Counted from the first letter of the stretch, positions 1 to 9,893 are shown. The stretch is DNA of 64,000 nt from Rhizophagus irregularis (GCF_026210795.1 NC_089439.1:806001-870000), one strand, 5' to 3'. Numbers and translations: made by a program. Notes: generated by a model not told the origin, from the sequence alone.

Positions 1-559
1 TGATTTTTGCATTTGCATCAATCTTTAATTTAATATTGGCAATGTCGTTAATAATATCCGAAAACTTTAAGCACGATAATTTTAAAGAATGGCTTAAAAA
101 AAATTCAATTGTCGCATCAATATTTACACTTTTTTCAGCAACGAATGTTGAAGTTTTAAATATCTTATCCTCAAAAATAGGCGGATTCAAAATGTTTTCA
201 GCAAATTTTATGGATAATACAATCTCAATAATATTTTGGTCTAGTATAGTTAATTTTGTTGTTAAAGATATTCCTCAATTTGGTATTCAGGTAACTTATA
301 ATTATTGCTGTTATTATAATTATTATTATTAAATTTCATAATTAATTTAAAATTTTTTATATATATACAGGTTTATTATATAACACATGTTATATCTTAT
401 AATGTTATTCCATTTTTAACTCTTGTAACAAGTAGCGCAATGATCGTTTTAAATATCATCGGAAAATTATATAATATAATCATAGAATGCCAAAAACGAA
501 GTAGTGGCAATGATGATGATTATGATGATGATGATGATAAAGAAGCCATTGAAGCTTGA
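1..559 (+). CDS. Multi-pass membrane protein, 3' part only (two exons)
   Basis: This is the end of a gene that begins left of the window. The frame is open from base 3. Exon 1 ends at 290 (CAG|GTAACT), the intron is 291-370 (ends ATACAG), and exon 2 runs 371-559 to a TGA. Both exon joins are in phase 0, and reading across the intron removes the stop at 330-332. The visible 145 or so residues contain several hydrophobic stretches (around FAFASIFNLILAM, IISIIFWSSIVNFVV, VISYNVIPFLTLV and AMIVLNIIG), followed by a polar Asp-rich tail ending KEAIEA. It resembles uncharacterised multi-pass proteins common in Rhizophagus, by recollection only. No enzymatic motif is visible. The true start and total length cannot be known from this window. 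Confidence 0.72.
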
Positions 560-1263
560 ATTATATTAAAATTATAAAATTATTGTAGATATTGTTTTTG
601 ATATATGTAAATATTTATTATTATAAATAAAAATATTTTAAAAAAATAATGTTTATATTTGTATAATATTATTATATTTGTATAATACTGTATCTAGTAT
701 TACAATTTAATAAATATAATTGGGTTGCACAATGATCTTGGGACTCCTGACATCGTGATGATCAGCTGACACGATGCAAAAAATATTTTTAATGTTTGGT
801 TCGATTTTGATAATATTCGATTCTCGGTAGTTCTTGTATTATTAAAAGTTTTTATCATTTGTAGAAATGACTAAATTAGTTACATTTACAGTATATTTGA
901 AATATTACATGCTCATACTAAAAAGTCACCTCTTTAGAACACAAACTAATAATTTTAAAAAATTTCTGTTCGGTTTTACAATTTCATGATTTTAAGTTTT
1001 ATTACAAAATATTACATAATATACATAATATACAAATAAATAAAAAAAAAAATAATTTAATTTTTGTTCCAAGATACAGTAAATATAAATTTACGAATGA
1101 ATAAAAAATTAATCTTTTTTTTTTAAAAAAAATTATGCGAGAATAATTATAAAAACTAATAAACAACTCACACGAAGGATTATAAAACTTGGTAGGAATG
1201 TTTATTGTCAAATATTTTAATTTTAAATATGGAAATAATAAATAAATATTTGCTGTACATTGT
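560..1263. other. AT-rich intergenic region
   Basis: Space between two convergent genes. It holds 3' flanking sequence with AATAAA-like signals near 626 (ATAAATAAAAA). No ORF longer than short AT-rich shadows is present. I see no repeat or RNA gene here. Confidence 0.6.
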
Positions 1264-3276
1264 CTAGAGCTTAAAAAACCAAGCTCCGCAATCACCATCA
1301 GGAATCTCATCCCTTTTCCGCGTAGAACCATCCTTACAATGATCCGTTGAATTTGATTTATTAACAACAAATTTTCCTACATCAGGTTGTGGATGTGGCA
1401 CATTATCTGGTGGTAGTGTTGGAGGTTGTGGTGCTGGTGCTGGTGCTGGTGTTTTAGGTGGTTCTTTTGGTGGTGCTGCTGGTGCTTTAGGTGAAGGTGG
1501 AGGTCCTGCTTTTGGCGCTTCTTTTGGTGGAGGTGGAGGTGGTGTTTTAGGTGGAGGGGCTTTTGGCGGAGAAGGTGCTGGTGGTCCTGGTGGTCCTCCT
1601 GGTGGTCCTCCTCCATCTCCTGGTGGTCCTCCTGGTGATCCTCCATCTCCTGGTCCTCCTGGTGATCCTCCATCTCCTGGTCCTCCTGGTGGTCCTCCAT
1701 CTCCTGGTCCTCCTGGTGATCCTCCATCTCCTGGTCCTTTTCCATCAGCAGGTGCTTTTCCATCAGGTGCTTTCGGTTGAGGTTGATCTTTTGGCGCATC
1801 TGGTGATTTTGGCGGAGGTGGTTCTTTTGGTGGCTCCTTTGGTGGCTCCTTTGGTGCAGGTGGAGGTGGAGGTGGAGGTGGTTCTTTTGGTGGTTCTTTT
1901 GGTGGCTCTTTTGGTTCAGGTGGAGGTGGTGGTGGTGGTGTTGGTGGTGGCTCTTTTGGTTCAGGTGAAGGTGGAGGTGGAGGTGGTGGCTCTTTTGGTT
2001 CAGGTGAAGGTGGAGGTGGAGGTGGTTCTTTTGGTGGCTCTTTTGGTGGTGGTGGTGGTGGTTCTTTTGGTGGCTCTTTTGGTGGCTCCTTTGGTGCAGG
2101 TGGAGGTGGTGGTGGTTCTTTTGGTGGCTCCTTTGGGCATGGCTCCTTTGGTGCAGGTGGAGGTGGAGGTGGTTCTTTTGGTTTGGGCCTTTCGCTTTGG
2201 TGGGCTCGGCTTTGGTGCAGGTGGAGGGCGGAGGTGGAGGTGGGCTCTTTTGGTGGCTCTTTTGGTGGTTCTTTTGGTGGTTCTTTTGGTGGTTCTTTTG
2301 GTGGTTCTTTTGGTGGTGCTTTTGGTTCCGGTTCTTTTGGTGGTTCTTTTGGTGGCTCTTTTGGTTCAGGTGGAGGTGGTGGTGGTGGTGTTGGTGGTGG
2401 CTCTTTTGGTTCAGGTGAAGGTGGAGGTGGAGGTGGTGGCTCTTTTGGTTCAGGTGAAGGTGGAGGTGGAGGTGGTTCTTTTGGTGGCTCTTTTGGTGGT
2501 GGTGGTGGTGGTTCTTTTGGTGGCTCTTTTGGTGGCTCCTTTGGTGCAGGTGGAGGAGGTGGTGGTTCTTTTGGTGGCTCCTTTGGTGACTCCTTTGGTG
2601 CAGGTGGAGGTGGAGGTGGAGGTGGAGGTGGTTCTTTTGGTGGCTCCTTTGGTGGCTCCTTTGGTGCAGGTGAAGGTGGAGGTGGAGGTGGAGGTGGTTC
2701 TTTTGGTGGCTCCTTTGGTGGCTCCTTTGGTGCAGGTGGAGGTGGCTCTTTTGGTGGCTCTTTTGGTGGCTCTTTTGGTGGTTCTTTTGGTGGTTCTTTT
2801 GGTGGTTCTTTTGGTGGCTCTTTTGGTGGTTCTTTTGGTGGCTCTTTTGGTGGCTCTTTTGGTGGTTCTTTTGGTGGTTCTTTTGGTGGTTCTTTTGGTG
2901 GTTCTTTTGGTGGTGCTTTTGGTTCCGGTTCTTTTGGTGGTTCTTTAGGTGGTTCTTTTGGCGCTTTTTTTCCTTTACCCGGTCCTTTTGCATCATCATC
3001 ATCACCTGGTTCTTTTGCACCGCCCGGATCTTTTCCGCCACCTGGTTCTTTTCCGCCACCTGGTTCTTTTGCACCGCCCGGATCTTTTCCGCCACCTGGT
3101 TCTTTTCTGCCACCTGGTCCCTTTGCATCACCTGGTCCTGGCCCTTGTCGTTTTTGAAGAGTGTTACCAGTTGAATTAATTGATTTGTAAGTTGGAAAGG
3201 CAAAATTAACAACAATAAATATTATAATAAACGTTATAATTAATATAAGCTTATTTCTAAATATAATGTAAAGCAT
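1264..3276 (-). CDS. Secreted Pro-Lys-Glu-rich tandem-repeat protein with Kex2-like site (670 aa)
   Basis: The protein has a short basic N-terminus, one long hydrophobic segment (residues about 9-28) typical of a signal peptide, then a dibasic LQKR site at about residues 41-44 followed at once by QGPGPG, which looks like a Kex2-type processing site. The rest is low complexity: GGKDPGG/GGAKEPGG repeats, a very long PPKEPPKEP tract with polyproline blocks, GDGGSPGGP repeats, and a short non-repetitive C-terminus with two Cys (DHCKDG, DGDCGAWFFKL) and another dibasic site. A wall or extracellular-matrix role is likely but not shown. Residues 1-50 are closely similar to the protein at 29604-30602, so the two are paralogues. 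The frame was chosen because it gives signal peptide, repeats and a single stop; opposite-strand and other-frame ORFs here are shadows of the repeat. The middle holds an internal 450-bp offset duplication and a local out-of-phase stretch, so the exact length may be wrong. Confidence 0.8.
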   Translation of the reverse strand: MLYIIFRNKLILIITFIIIFIVVNFAFPTYKSINSTGNTLQKRQGPGPGDAKGPGGRKEPGGGKDPGGAKEPGGGKEPGGGKDPGGAKEPGDDDDAKGPGKGKKAPKEPPKEPPKEPEPKAPPKEPPKEPPKEPPKEPPKEPPKEPPKEPPKEPPKEPPKEPPKEPPKEPPKEPPKEPPPPAPKEPPKEPPKEPPPPPPPPSPAPKEPPKEPPKEPPPPPPPPPPAPKESPKEPPKEPPPPPPAPKEPPKEPPKEPPPPPPKEPPKEPPPPPPSPEPKEPPPPPPPSPEPKEPPPTPPPPPPPEPKEPPKEPPKEPEPKAPPKEPPKEPPKEPPKEPPKEPPKEPTSTSALHLHQSRAHQSERPKPKEPPPPPPAPKEPCPKEPPKEPPPPPPAPKEPPKEPPKEPPPPPPKEPPKEPPPPPPSPEPKEPPPPPPPSPEPKEPPPTPPPPPPPEPKEPPKEPPKEPPPPPPPPAPKEPPKEPPKEPPPPKSPDAPKDQPQPKAPDGKAPADGKGPGDGGSPGGPGDGGPPGGPGDGGSPGGPGDGGSPGGPPGDGGGPPGGPPGPPAPSPPKAPPPKTPPPPPPKEAPKAGPPPSPKAPAAPPKEPPKTPAPAPAPQPPTLPPDNVPHPQPDVGKFVVNKSNSTDHCKDGSTRKRDEIPDGDCGAWFFKL
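1881..2585 (-). repeat. Internal segmental duplication in the proline-rich gene
   Basis: The segment 1881-2135 recurs almost unchanged at 2331-2585, an exact offset of 450 bp. It includes the distinctive run of poly-Pro blocks between SPEPKEPP units. The duplication lies within the coding repeat and keeps the reading frame. The segment between the copies (2170-2235) carries extra G residues on the + strand that push a short part of the ORF out of the PKEPP phase. Confidence 0.8.
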
Positions 3277-3394
3277 TTTGAATATTTTAATTGCTTAACA
3301 AAAGAATATTATATAGGTAAAATTTAAGCTCATTAAAAAAATGTGAGTTTTTTTTAAAAAAACAGAAAAAGGGGGAAAAAATACATTCGGGATT

Positions 3395-3409
3395 TTTACA
3401 TGCCGAAAT
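3395..3409 (-). promoter_or_regulatory. Shared upstream motif of the two secreted-protein paralogues (copy 1)
   Basis: TTTACATGCCGAAAT lies 119 bp upstream of the ATG at 3276. An almost identical 15-mer (two differences) lies 111 bp upstream of the paralogue ATG at 30602. A TATATAATA sequence on the minus strand near 3305-3313 could be a TATA box. The function is inferred from conservation between the two copies only. Confidence 0.4.
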
Positions 3410-3429
3410 ACGAATACACAGTTCCATTT

Positions 3430-4418
3430 TTATATTTGTTGCATATACAGTATGTTAAATAAATAATAATAAAAATAAAACAAATAAATGAACCCTTTTT
3501 TTGTTTTTTATTTTATTTACATTACAATGTAAAAAAAATAAATAAAATAAAAAAGAAGAAAATCAATAAACAAAAAACAAGATGAAATCTTTTTTTTTTT
3601 GTTTATTGTTTATTCATCTGCATTTTTCCTGCATCATACAATAAATAAGGAATTGCCTAAAAAGGAATTCGGAAAATTTATGGGAAATTTCGAAATAGGT
3701 TAAATCATTCTAACTGATATGATGATTACGGAAAAAATCGGTTGATAAGAATTTTTTGATTATTACATAAAATAGATGATAATTTAAAAAAAATTTGTAA
3801 TAGGCTATAATTATTATTACTAAGAACTTTAAATAGTATAAGCAATATATGAACGAGTCTTGATTAGTGATATGCAAAAAAAAAGAAAGAACGGTGATCT
3901 AAAATTAAGAACAATAATAAGAGATTTTTTACCTCAAAATATGTAATACGATATTTAAATTGATTATCTAGTATTATGTAATTATTAAATGAGTCATTAT
4001 TTTTAATTAATGTCTCAAGCTTTTTTTTTTAAAAAAAAAAATAGTGTATTGATAAATTCAAAAAATGCAGCTAAACTTAGAAAGTATTAATATCTTAATG
4101 GAAACTAATAAAAGAAAATCTAAATATATTAATAAATAGCACCCATTAAAATTTTTCTGGATGTTCATCAGTTCCAAAATGTATTTATTGTTTGAATATT
4201 CGTTACGAGATAATTTTTTATTATTTGGTTTTTATTTATTATAAAAATATTCAACAATTTCATCTTTCAACTACTTAATTTATATAAGAAAATCTTGAAG
4301 AGTTAATTTCTATTAACTGTCTGTGATATTGATTCATTCTTATATTCACCGCTAAGGAGATGGTTCGAGCATTAGTTGGTATATATATCATGTGATCTAC
4401 GAATATATATTATACTGT
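3430..4418. other. AT-rich intergenic region
   Basis: There is no coding region here. It contains A/T homopolymers and a small palindrome around 3505-3565, where TTTTATTTTATTTACATT is mirrored by AATGTAAAAAAAATAAATAAAATAAAA. The last bases CTGT (4415-4418) are the left target-site duplication of the LTR retrotransposon. Confidence 0.6.
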
Positions 4419-5033
4419 TGTAATACCGTAGTATATCTAGTAAATTTATTAATTGTGAGGCGCAGTATTACATTTAGTCTTAGTGTATAAAATTTTAACT
4501 TATTTTTATTTTTATTTTAAATTGGACCGAGAAGTCGTTAAACTAATAATCACATGGATTAAGGTAATTGGTCCGTGATGACCTTAAACTATTAGTCACG
4601 AGATTTAAGGATAAATGAGGATCCGAAAGATACTAAATTAAATGAAATCAAGTGATCTGAGGTGTCAAGTGATTAATTTGTTGATCACTACGTTAATATT
4701 ATAAATCATAATTCAGGAGTTTATGATGATCAAATGGATACAAAATTAAGATAATGGAAATACTTTAAAACAATGGAAATACTTTAATAATTTAAATCCA
4801 TGAATCGAAATTATGAATTTAGTTACACAAAAACAAACATAAAAGGGCGTGAAGATCACCTTTTGGAAAGGGGAGAGAGAGAAATTAGACAAATTTTGTT
4901 ATGAATCATTTATTTTGTTATTTAATGTTATTAAACCAAGCATATTATTGTATTTATTTATATTATTAATAAAGAGTCATTTTGTTAATACCTGAGGTGG
5001 CAAACATAATTCTCTATGGGCTCAGGTGTTACA
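4419..5033 (+). repeat. 5' LTR
   Basis: It begins TGTAATACC and ends TGTTACA, giving TGTAA/TTACA inverted ends with the usual TG...CA borders. AATAAA at 4968-4973 is a probable polyadenylation signal inside the LTR. I found no difference from the 3' LTR when reading the two copies side by side. Confidence 0.95.
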
Positions 5034-5035
5034 AG

Positions 5036-5051
5036 TGGTGCATGCTCCGAG
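5036..5051 (+). promoter_or_regulatory. Primer-binding site
   Basis: TGGTGCATGCTCCGAG starts 2 nt after the LTR. It begins with TGG, the complement of the tRNA 3' CCA, and predicts a primer tRNA ending CTCGGAGCATGCACCA, i.e. acceptor 3' strand AGCATGC, discriminator A. The predicted 5' acceptor strand GCATGCT occurs exactly at 14178-14184 in a tRNA-Gly-like sequence of the same element. Confidence 0.75.
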
Positions 5052-5626
5052 AAAGGAAAGTGATCATCCTCACATGATCACTACAGGTTATAAGTACAGG
5101 ATCTCTGAGAAAAGAAAATGATCACCCCCACGTGATCATTAGAAGTTACAAATAAAGGATCGACAAAGTTAAGGAATTATAAAATTAAAAGTTCTAAGTC
5201 TTGGTTGAAAAAGAATTTAAGGCGTATTAACGTTAAATTTTAATAAAATAAAGTTAAATATTTTAAAGGATACGTGAAAATAATGGTTACCAAGGTAAAA
5301 GGTATTAATTTGGGTGAGTATGACCATAAATGTATAAAGAGATAATGTTAAAAATTAAATTTTTGATCTAACTTGACCACCGGCTGATAAGTCAATGAAA
5401 AATTATTATTATAATAATTTTCATACATATGAACCAAATATGTATGGTAGTAATTGATTATCAAGGGAAATGCGAGGCTAATCAAGTTAGAAGGGGTTTT
5501 AATAGAATATTGTAAATAAGTTCCATGAATTAAGGATTAAAAATAATTTTTATAAATAATTGAGGTTAAGTTAAGGATAAAAAGTGTACCCAAAAACCGA
5601 CACTATAAATACGATGGTAGGGTAAT

Positions 5627-5775
5627 TCTGTGTGAACTCAATTGAGGTTTTCTGTGTGATCAATTGAGAATAGTTCTGTGTGAGCTTTTTCTGTGTGAAC
5701 TCAATTGAGGTATTCTGTGTGATCAATTGAGAATAGTTCTGTGTGAACTTCCAAAAACAATTCTGTGTGAGGGTA
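5627..5775 (+). repeat. Leader tandem repeats (63-bp unit)
   Basis: Two 63-bp units (starting 5627 and 5690) and a partial third lie in the untranslated leader of the retrotransposon. Each contains two TCTGTGTGA motifs and CAATTGA elements that are self-complementary. The position between primer-binding site and gag suits a packaging or dimerisation signal, which is inference. Confidence 0.7.
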
Positions 5776-6293
5776 CCCAAGAAAAATCATGATTAACGTT
5801 AACAAAAATTAAAATAATGTTTGCTGGACAAATATATTCAAGGAAGGTTATTAAAAATTAATAAGGATATAAATGATAAGAGATTTTGTAGCGTAGTAAA
5901 ATTATATAAAATGTCAATACAGGTGTCGAGATTATTAATTAAAGATTATCAAAGCACAGTAAATTTTAGGATATAATAGAATTAGAGGCGTAGTAGGAGC
6001 ATATGAAAGAGGGAGATTTGAATCTCCCACTTATTAAATGAATTGTTGACACCGAGGAAAGATACATCAGTCTTGGAAATACAACAAATAATCGGACAAA
6101 TCAAATATGGATTCACACCTCAACCTTAGGTTGGAAAATTTTATGGAATATAAATTTATTTGTACAAACCTGTAAACTACCATACTCAGTAATGAACAAA
6201 TGAGGTAAAGGCAAGCCCAGTATAGGTCAAATAAAATATAAAAGAAGGATAAAAAGTAAAAGACGCGAAAATTTTTAGAGAATTTTATTAAAA

Positions 6294-9200
6294 ATGGAAT
6301 GGTACCATGTTTGGAACGCTGAATATATAAACCATAAACAAGAACATGACCTAGGAGTGATAGAACCAGAGGAATGTTTAGCATGTGAAATATGTAATCC
6401 AATAGAAAGAGAAGTATCAGCAGCATTCAAGAAATTTTGGGATGCTTTATTTAAATTTGAGGATACAATACTAATGTACAATAATGTGACACATAAAGAA
6501 TTATTGAATTTATTAAGTATGGACAATAGAGAAAGGGAGGATACAATACATAAGGGAAAATGTAGGAATATAGTAGATAGAATAATTGAATCAATAAGGT
6601 ACAGACAACAACCAAAAATGAAGGAAAAAGGATTGAGAATAATAATTGTAGTAATTGTAAGGGATTGTATTGAAGGAAACTTGGAAAATGAAGTATTTGA
6701 TCGATTAATAGGATGTCCAGAAATAATGAAACATGGATACATTTTAGAAGATTGGGATGTTGAAAATAGATTTCAAAAATTTTGGGATTGGTATAACACG
6801 ATATTGGAAAATGAAATGAAAGCAATACATGTTAAGAAGTTAGCAATGAAGTTATTCAGGGATCTATTATATGAAGAAACAGAAGATCTGTTGAGGAAAG
6901 AAGAGGTAATTGAATTATTACTCCAGATAGAATATCAGAATAGATGTGAGACAGACACGCAAGAAGGAGGTGATGCATGGATAAGATATGTATCAAAAGT
7001 AAGACAAAGATTTATTGATACCAAACAATTTACAAGGGAACCTGAGGACCCAGAAAGTGATAGTCCTGAAAGTTATGAATTAGAGGACAGTGATGGTAGT
7101 ATACATTATGAAATAAAAATAGAGGATGATGTCGAATGGACAGTGGAATCATTAAAAAGAAAAATTGAAGAAATGGGTGGAAGGTTCACTGACAAGGATA
7201 TACAAAGAATGTGGGACCTAAGGATAAGGATAGAATTGATATTAACAGAAGACTTTTTAGGTACATTTTTCGAATTAATGAGACTAAGTGATGAAAAATT
7301 AAAAGATGAAATAAATGAATGGTTAACAAAAGAAACATTGAGATGTGGAAATTGTAGAAATAGAAAGTTACCTGATATGATAGCAGACATTGGACAATGT
7401 AAAAATTGTGAACAAAAAGAATTATTAGAATTAAAGGATGACTTAGAAAAATTAGGATACGAATTAAATGTGTCAGAAATAGAAAGAATGAGAAAATTCA
7501 GGATAAGCAATAGTATAATATTAACAACGGAATTTATGGAAAAATATTTCCAGGAAATTGATACGAATGACAAAGAATTAAGGATAAAATTATATGAATG
7601 GATAAATGAAAATACCACATTTTGTAATGAATGTGGAATAAGATGGATAAACAATAAATTTGACGAAGGAAAAACCAAGTGTAGGGATTGTGAAAATGAC
7701 GAAAATGAAATTGATATCAGGGTTAAAAGATTAAAACAAATATGTGATGATAATAAAATAGGAATAACTAATGGAGAGTTATTGAGGTTAATCAGTATGG
7801 GATATACTGATGGAGAAATATTGGATCAAGAATTTATTGAAATATTCCAAGGAAATAAAAATGAAATGGAGAAAAATTTAAGGCGAATATTAGATAAATT
7901 TCTAAAACAGCAAGCTGGAATTGAGGATAGTGAAAGTAGTGGAAATGAATCTGATAATGAAAAATCTGATGGATCTGAAAAAGAATCAGATGGATCTGGA
8001 AAAGACGGAGAAATTTTAAATCCAAATGATACCGATAACAATGAAAATTTTGAAGAACCTTATGAAGAAAACATTATAAATAGACCTGGTTTTGACTCAA
8101 GTGAAAGTTCAGAATCAAACTCTGAGGATAAAAGTGAAATATCTGATTATAATATAGAAAATTTATTTGAAACACCTTTAACACCACCGATACCACCAAT
8201 TCTACCAATAGTACCAATAATTATGGGAGCAACAAGAGCTGAAGTAAGGGAAGATTTTAGAGCGGCTTTACTAGCAGCAACGGGACATGATATAGGAGGT
8301 AATTGGGCTGGATTAGTCGCAGCCAACCCATTAGCAAATGCAATTGAGGATGCAGGAAATGTAGCTGGAGGAATAATTAGTATGCCACAATTTTATGGAA
8401 GGGAAGAAGAAGACATAAACGATTGGGTAAGACAATTTGAAACAGCATTTACTGCTATAGGAAAAGCAGCAGGAGTAAATGGAGCTAGACAAGCAGCAAT
8501 GGCAGCTACCTGTTTGAAAGGTGCAGCAGCACAATGGTATAATGAAAAGAAGGAAGCAAACAATGGTCATTTGGTAAATTGGCAAGATAACGATAATGAT
8601 AATGATTTAAAACATAGGATTAAACAAAGATTTACCAGGGAAGATGTTAGAAAAAGGAAAATGTTAGAATTAAGGAAAATAACACAAGGAGTAAATGAAA
8701 ATGTTGAGACATATACGATAAGGTTTAGACAAATATTAAGGATAGCTACCAGAGGCCATGCATTAGATGATGAATTACAAGTGGATAATTATATCGAAGG
8801 ATTAACACCAACATTGGGATATCAAGTCAGAAGACAAAACCCAGCAAATTTAAATGATGCAGTGAATACAGCAAGAAGAGAGGAGGAAGCTACTAATGAA
8901 TTAATAAGAAAGACGCGTGGTATATCAGTTAGTACCCAAAGAAAAGGAATCGATATACAAGATGACAAACCAAAGAATATATTTGAAAAACCATTGGAGA
9001 AAAATTATGAGGATGACCTTGCCGACATGTTTAAAAAATTAGAGGTAAAACTAGTAAATCAACTTGGAGGGCAAAAGAGACCACCAAACAATAATAATAG
9101 ACAAGGACCACCACCTCGAGCATGTTATAATTGTAAACAACCAGGACATTATGCAAATGAATGTAGGGTAAATAATGGTCAAAGAAACTATGGAAGACCA

Positions 9201-9881
9201 AATAATCAAAATTATAATAGAAGATCAAATAACTATAATGGAAGACCAAATAACTATAACAGACCACCAAACCACCAAAACAATAATCGAGGATTCAATG
9301 TAGTGGAATATGATAGTTATAATGACCAATATGACCAATATGATTATGATAGTCAGGATTATCAGGATAATTATGACCAAGGATATAGTTATGACGACCC
9401 GTATTATCAAGATAATGATGTAACATTTAACCATGTTGATCAAGACTTTTATATTGGTGAAAGACAAACAAGAAGTAACATAAAAAATAGGTCAAGTAAT
9501 CGAGATGTAGATATGGAAATTGACCAAGAACAAGCACGAAGAAGGAATAATAAATATGCAAGCCAAGAGGAAAGGGCAGCAGCATTACCAAAAAGAGGAT
9601 TCACTGATGAAAGTCTGAGGAAAGCACAAGAAGCAAGGAGAAATAATAATACATGTGGAAATTGTGGACAAAGAGGTCACTATGCAAAACAATGTAAAAA
9701 TGAACGTGTTGAAGGTATCCATAGGACAAGCGCATTTCAGAGGAACATACCAGAATATAACATAATAGAGGATCTGAAAAATACCAGAGCAAATGCAACC
9801 TTTTCACAAATTATAAATATGAGTCCAGAGCAAAGGAAAATATATTATGAAGGAATGAGAAGGTATCCACAAACAGATTGA
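6294..9881 (+). CDS. gag: Gag polyprotein with long N-terminal zinc-module extension (1195 aa)
   Basis: The C-terminal half is a normal Gypsy Gag. A retrotransposon-gag domain spans about residues 697-865 (PQFYGREEEDINDWVRQF, later AAAQWYNEKK). CCHC zinc knuckles are at C944-C957 (CYNCKQPGHYANEC) and C1121-C1134 (CGNCGQRGHYAKQC), with an Asn/Arg/Tyr-rich linker. Residues 1-643 are an extension rich in Glu, Lys and Ile that I do not recognise. It contains two copies, about 93 residues apart, of a four-Cys module (C351/C354/C369/C372 and C444/C447/C463/C466) preceded by a helical segment ending EW, then an acidic Ser/Asp tract at about 540-610. Gag here is about twice the common length. A second possible start is M644 (MGATRAEV). 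The ORF ends in TGA followed by CTA, with protease in the same frame. Confidence 0.93.
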   Translation: MEWYHVWNAEYINHKQEHDLGVIEPEECLACEICNPIEREVSAAFKKFWDALFKFEDTILMYNNVTHKELLNLLSMDNREREDTIHKGKCRNIVDRIIESIRYRQQPKMKEKGLRIIIVVIVRDCIEGNLENEVFDRLIGCPEIMKHGYILEDWDVENRFQKFWDWYNTILENEMKAIHVKKLAMKLFRDLLYEETEDLLRKEEVIELLLQIEYQNRCETDTQEGGDAWIRYVSKVRQRFIDTKQFTREPEDPESDSPESYELEDSDGSIHYEIKIEDDVEWTVESLKRKIEEMGGRFTDKDIQRMWDLRIRIELILTEDFLGTFFELMRLSDEKLKDEINEWLTKETLRCGNCRNRKLPDMIADIGQCKNCEQKELLELKDDLEKLGYELNVSEIERMRKFRISNSIILTTEFMEKYFQEIDTNDKELRIKLYEWINENTTFCNECGIRWINNKFDEGKTKCRDCENDENEIDIRVKRLKQICDDNKIGITNGELLRLISMGYTDGEILDQEFIEIFQGNKNEMEKNLRRILDKFLKQQAGIEDSESSGNESDNEKSDGSEKESDGSGKDGEILNPNDTDNNENFEEPYEENIINRPGFDSSESSESNSEDKSEISDYNIENLFETPLTPPIPPILPIVPIIMGATRAEVREDFRAALLAATGHDIGGNWAGLVAANPLANAIEDAGNVAGGIISMPQFYGREEEDINDWVRQFETAFTAIGKAAGVNGARQAAMAATCLKGAAAQWYNEKKEANNGHLVNWQDNDNDNDLKHRIKQRFTREDVRKRKMLELRKITQGVNENVETYTIRFRQILRIATRGHALDDELQVDNYIEGLTPTLGYQVRRQNPANLNDAVNTARREEEATNELIRKTRGISVSTQRKGIDIQDDKPKNIFEKPLEKNYEDDLADMFKKLEVKLVNQLGGQKRPPNNNNRQGPPPRACYNCKQPGHYANECRVNNGQRNYGRPNNQNYNRRSNNYNGRPNNYNRPPNHQNNNRGFNVVEYDSYNDQYDQYDYDSQDYQDNYDQGYSYDDPYYQDNDVTFNHVDQDFYIGERQTRSNIKNRSSNRDVDMEIDQEQARRRNNKYASQEERAAALPKRGFTDESLRKAQEARRNNNTCGNCGQRGHYAKQCKNERVEGIHRTSAFQRNIPEYNIIEDLKNTRANATFSQIINMSPEQRKIYYEGMRRYPQTD

Positions 9882-9884
9882 CTA
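9879..9884 (+). promoter_or_regulatory. Probable UGA-CUA readthrough site between gag and protease
   Basis: The gag stop TGA (9879-9881) is followed directly by CTA, and the frame stays open through CAA GAA TCA into the protease ATG at 9894. UGA followed by CUA is one of the established leaky stop contexts used by several RNA viruses and by some cellular genes. The in-frame arrangement in an otherwise intact element suggests that Gag-Pro is made by readthrough. A 3' stimulatory structure was not evaluated. Confidence 0.6.
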
Positions 9885-9893
9885 CAAGAATCA

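Noticed and set aside
1002-1370. 122-aa minus-strand ORF overlapping the end of the secreted-protein gene
   Set aside because: Composition-driven frame in AT-rich 3' flank; overlaps the better supported gene.
1551-3157. Long plus-strand ORFs (465 and 324 aa) rich in Val/Leu or Gly/Ser/Phe
   Set aside because: They are translations of the opposite strand of the PKEPP repeats. Only the minus frame has a signal peptide, processing site and non-repetitive ends.
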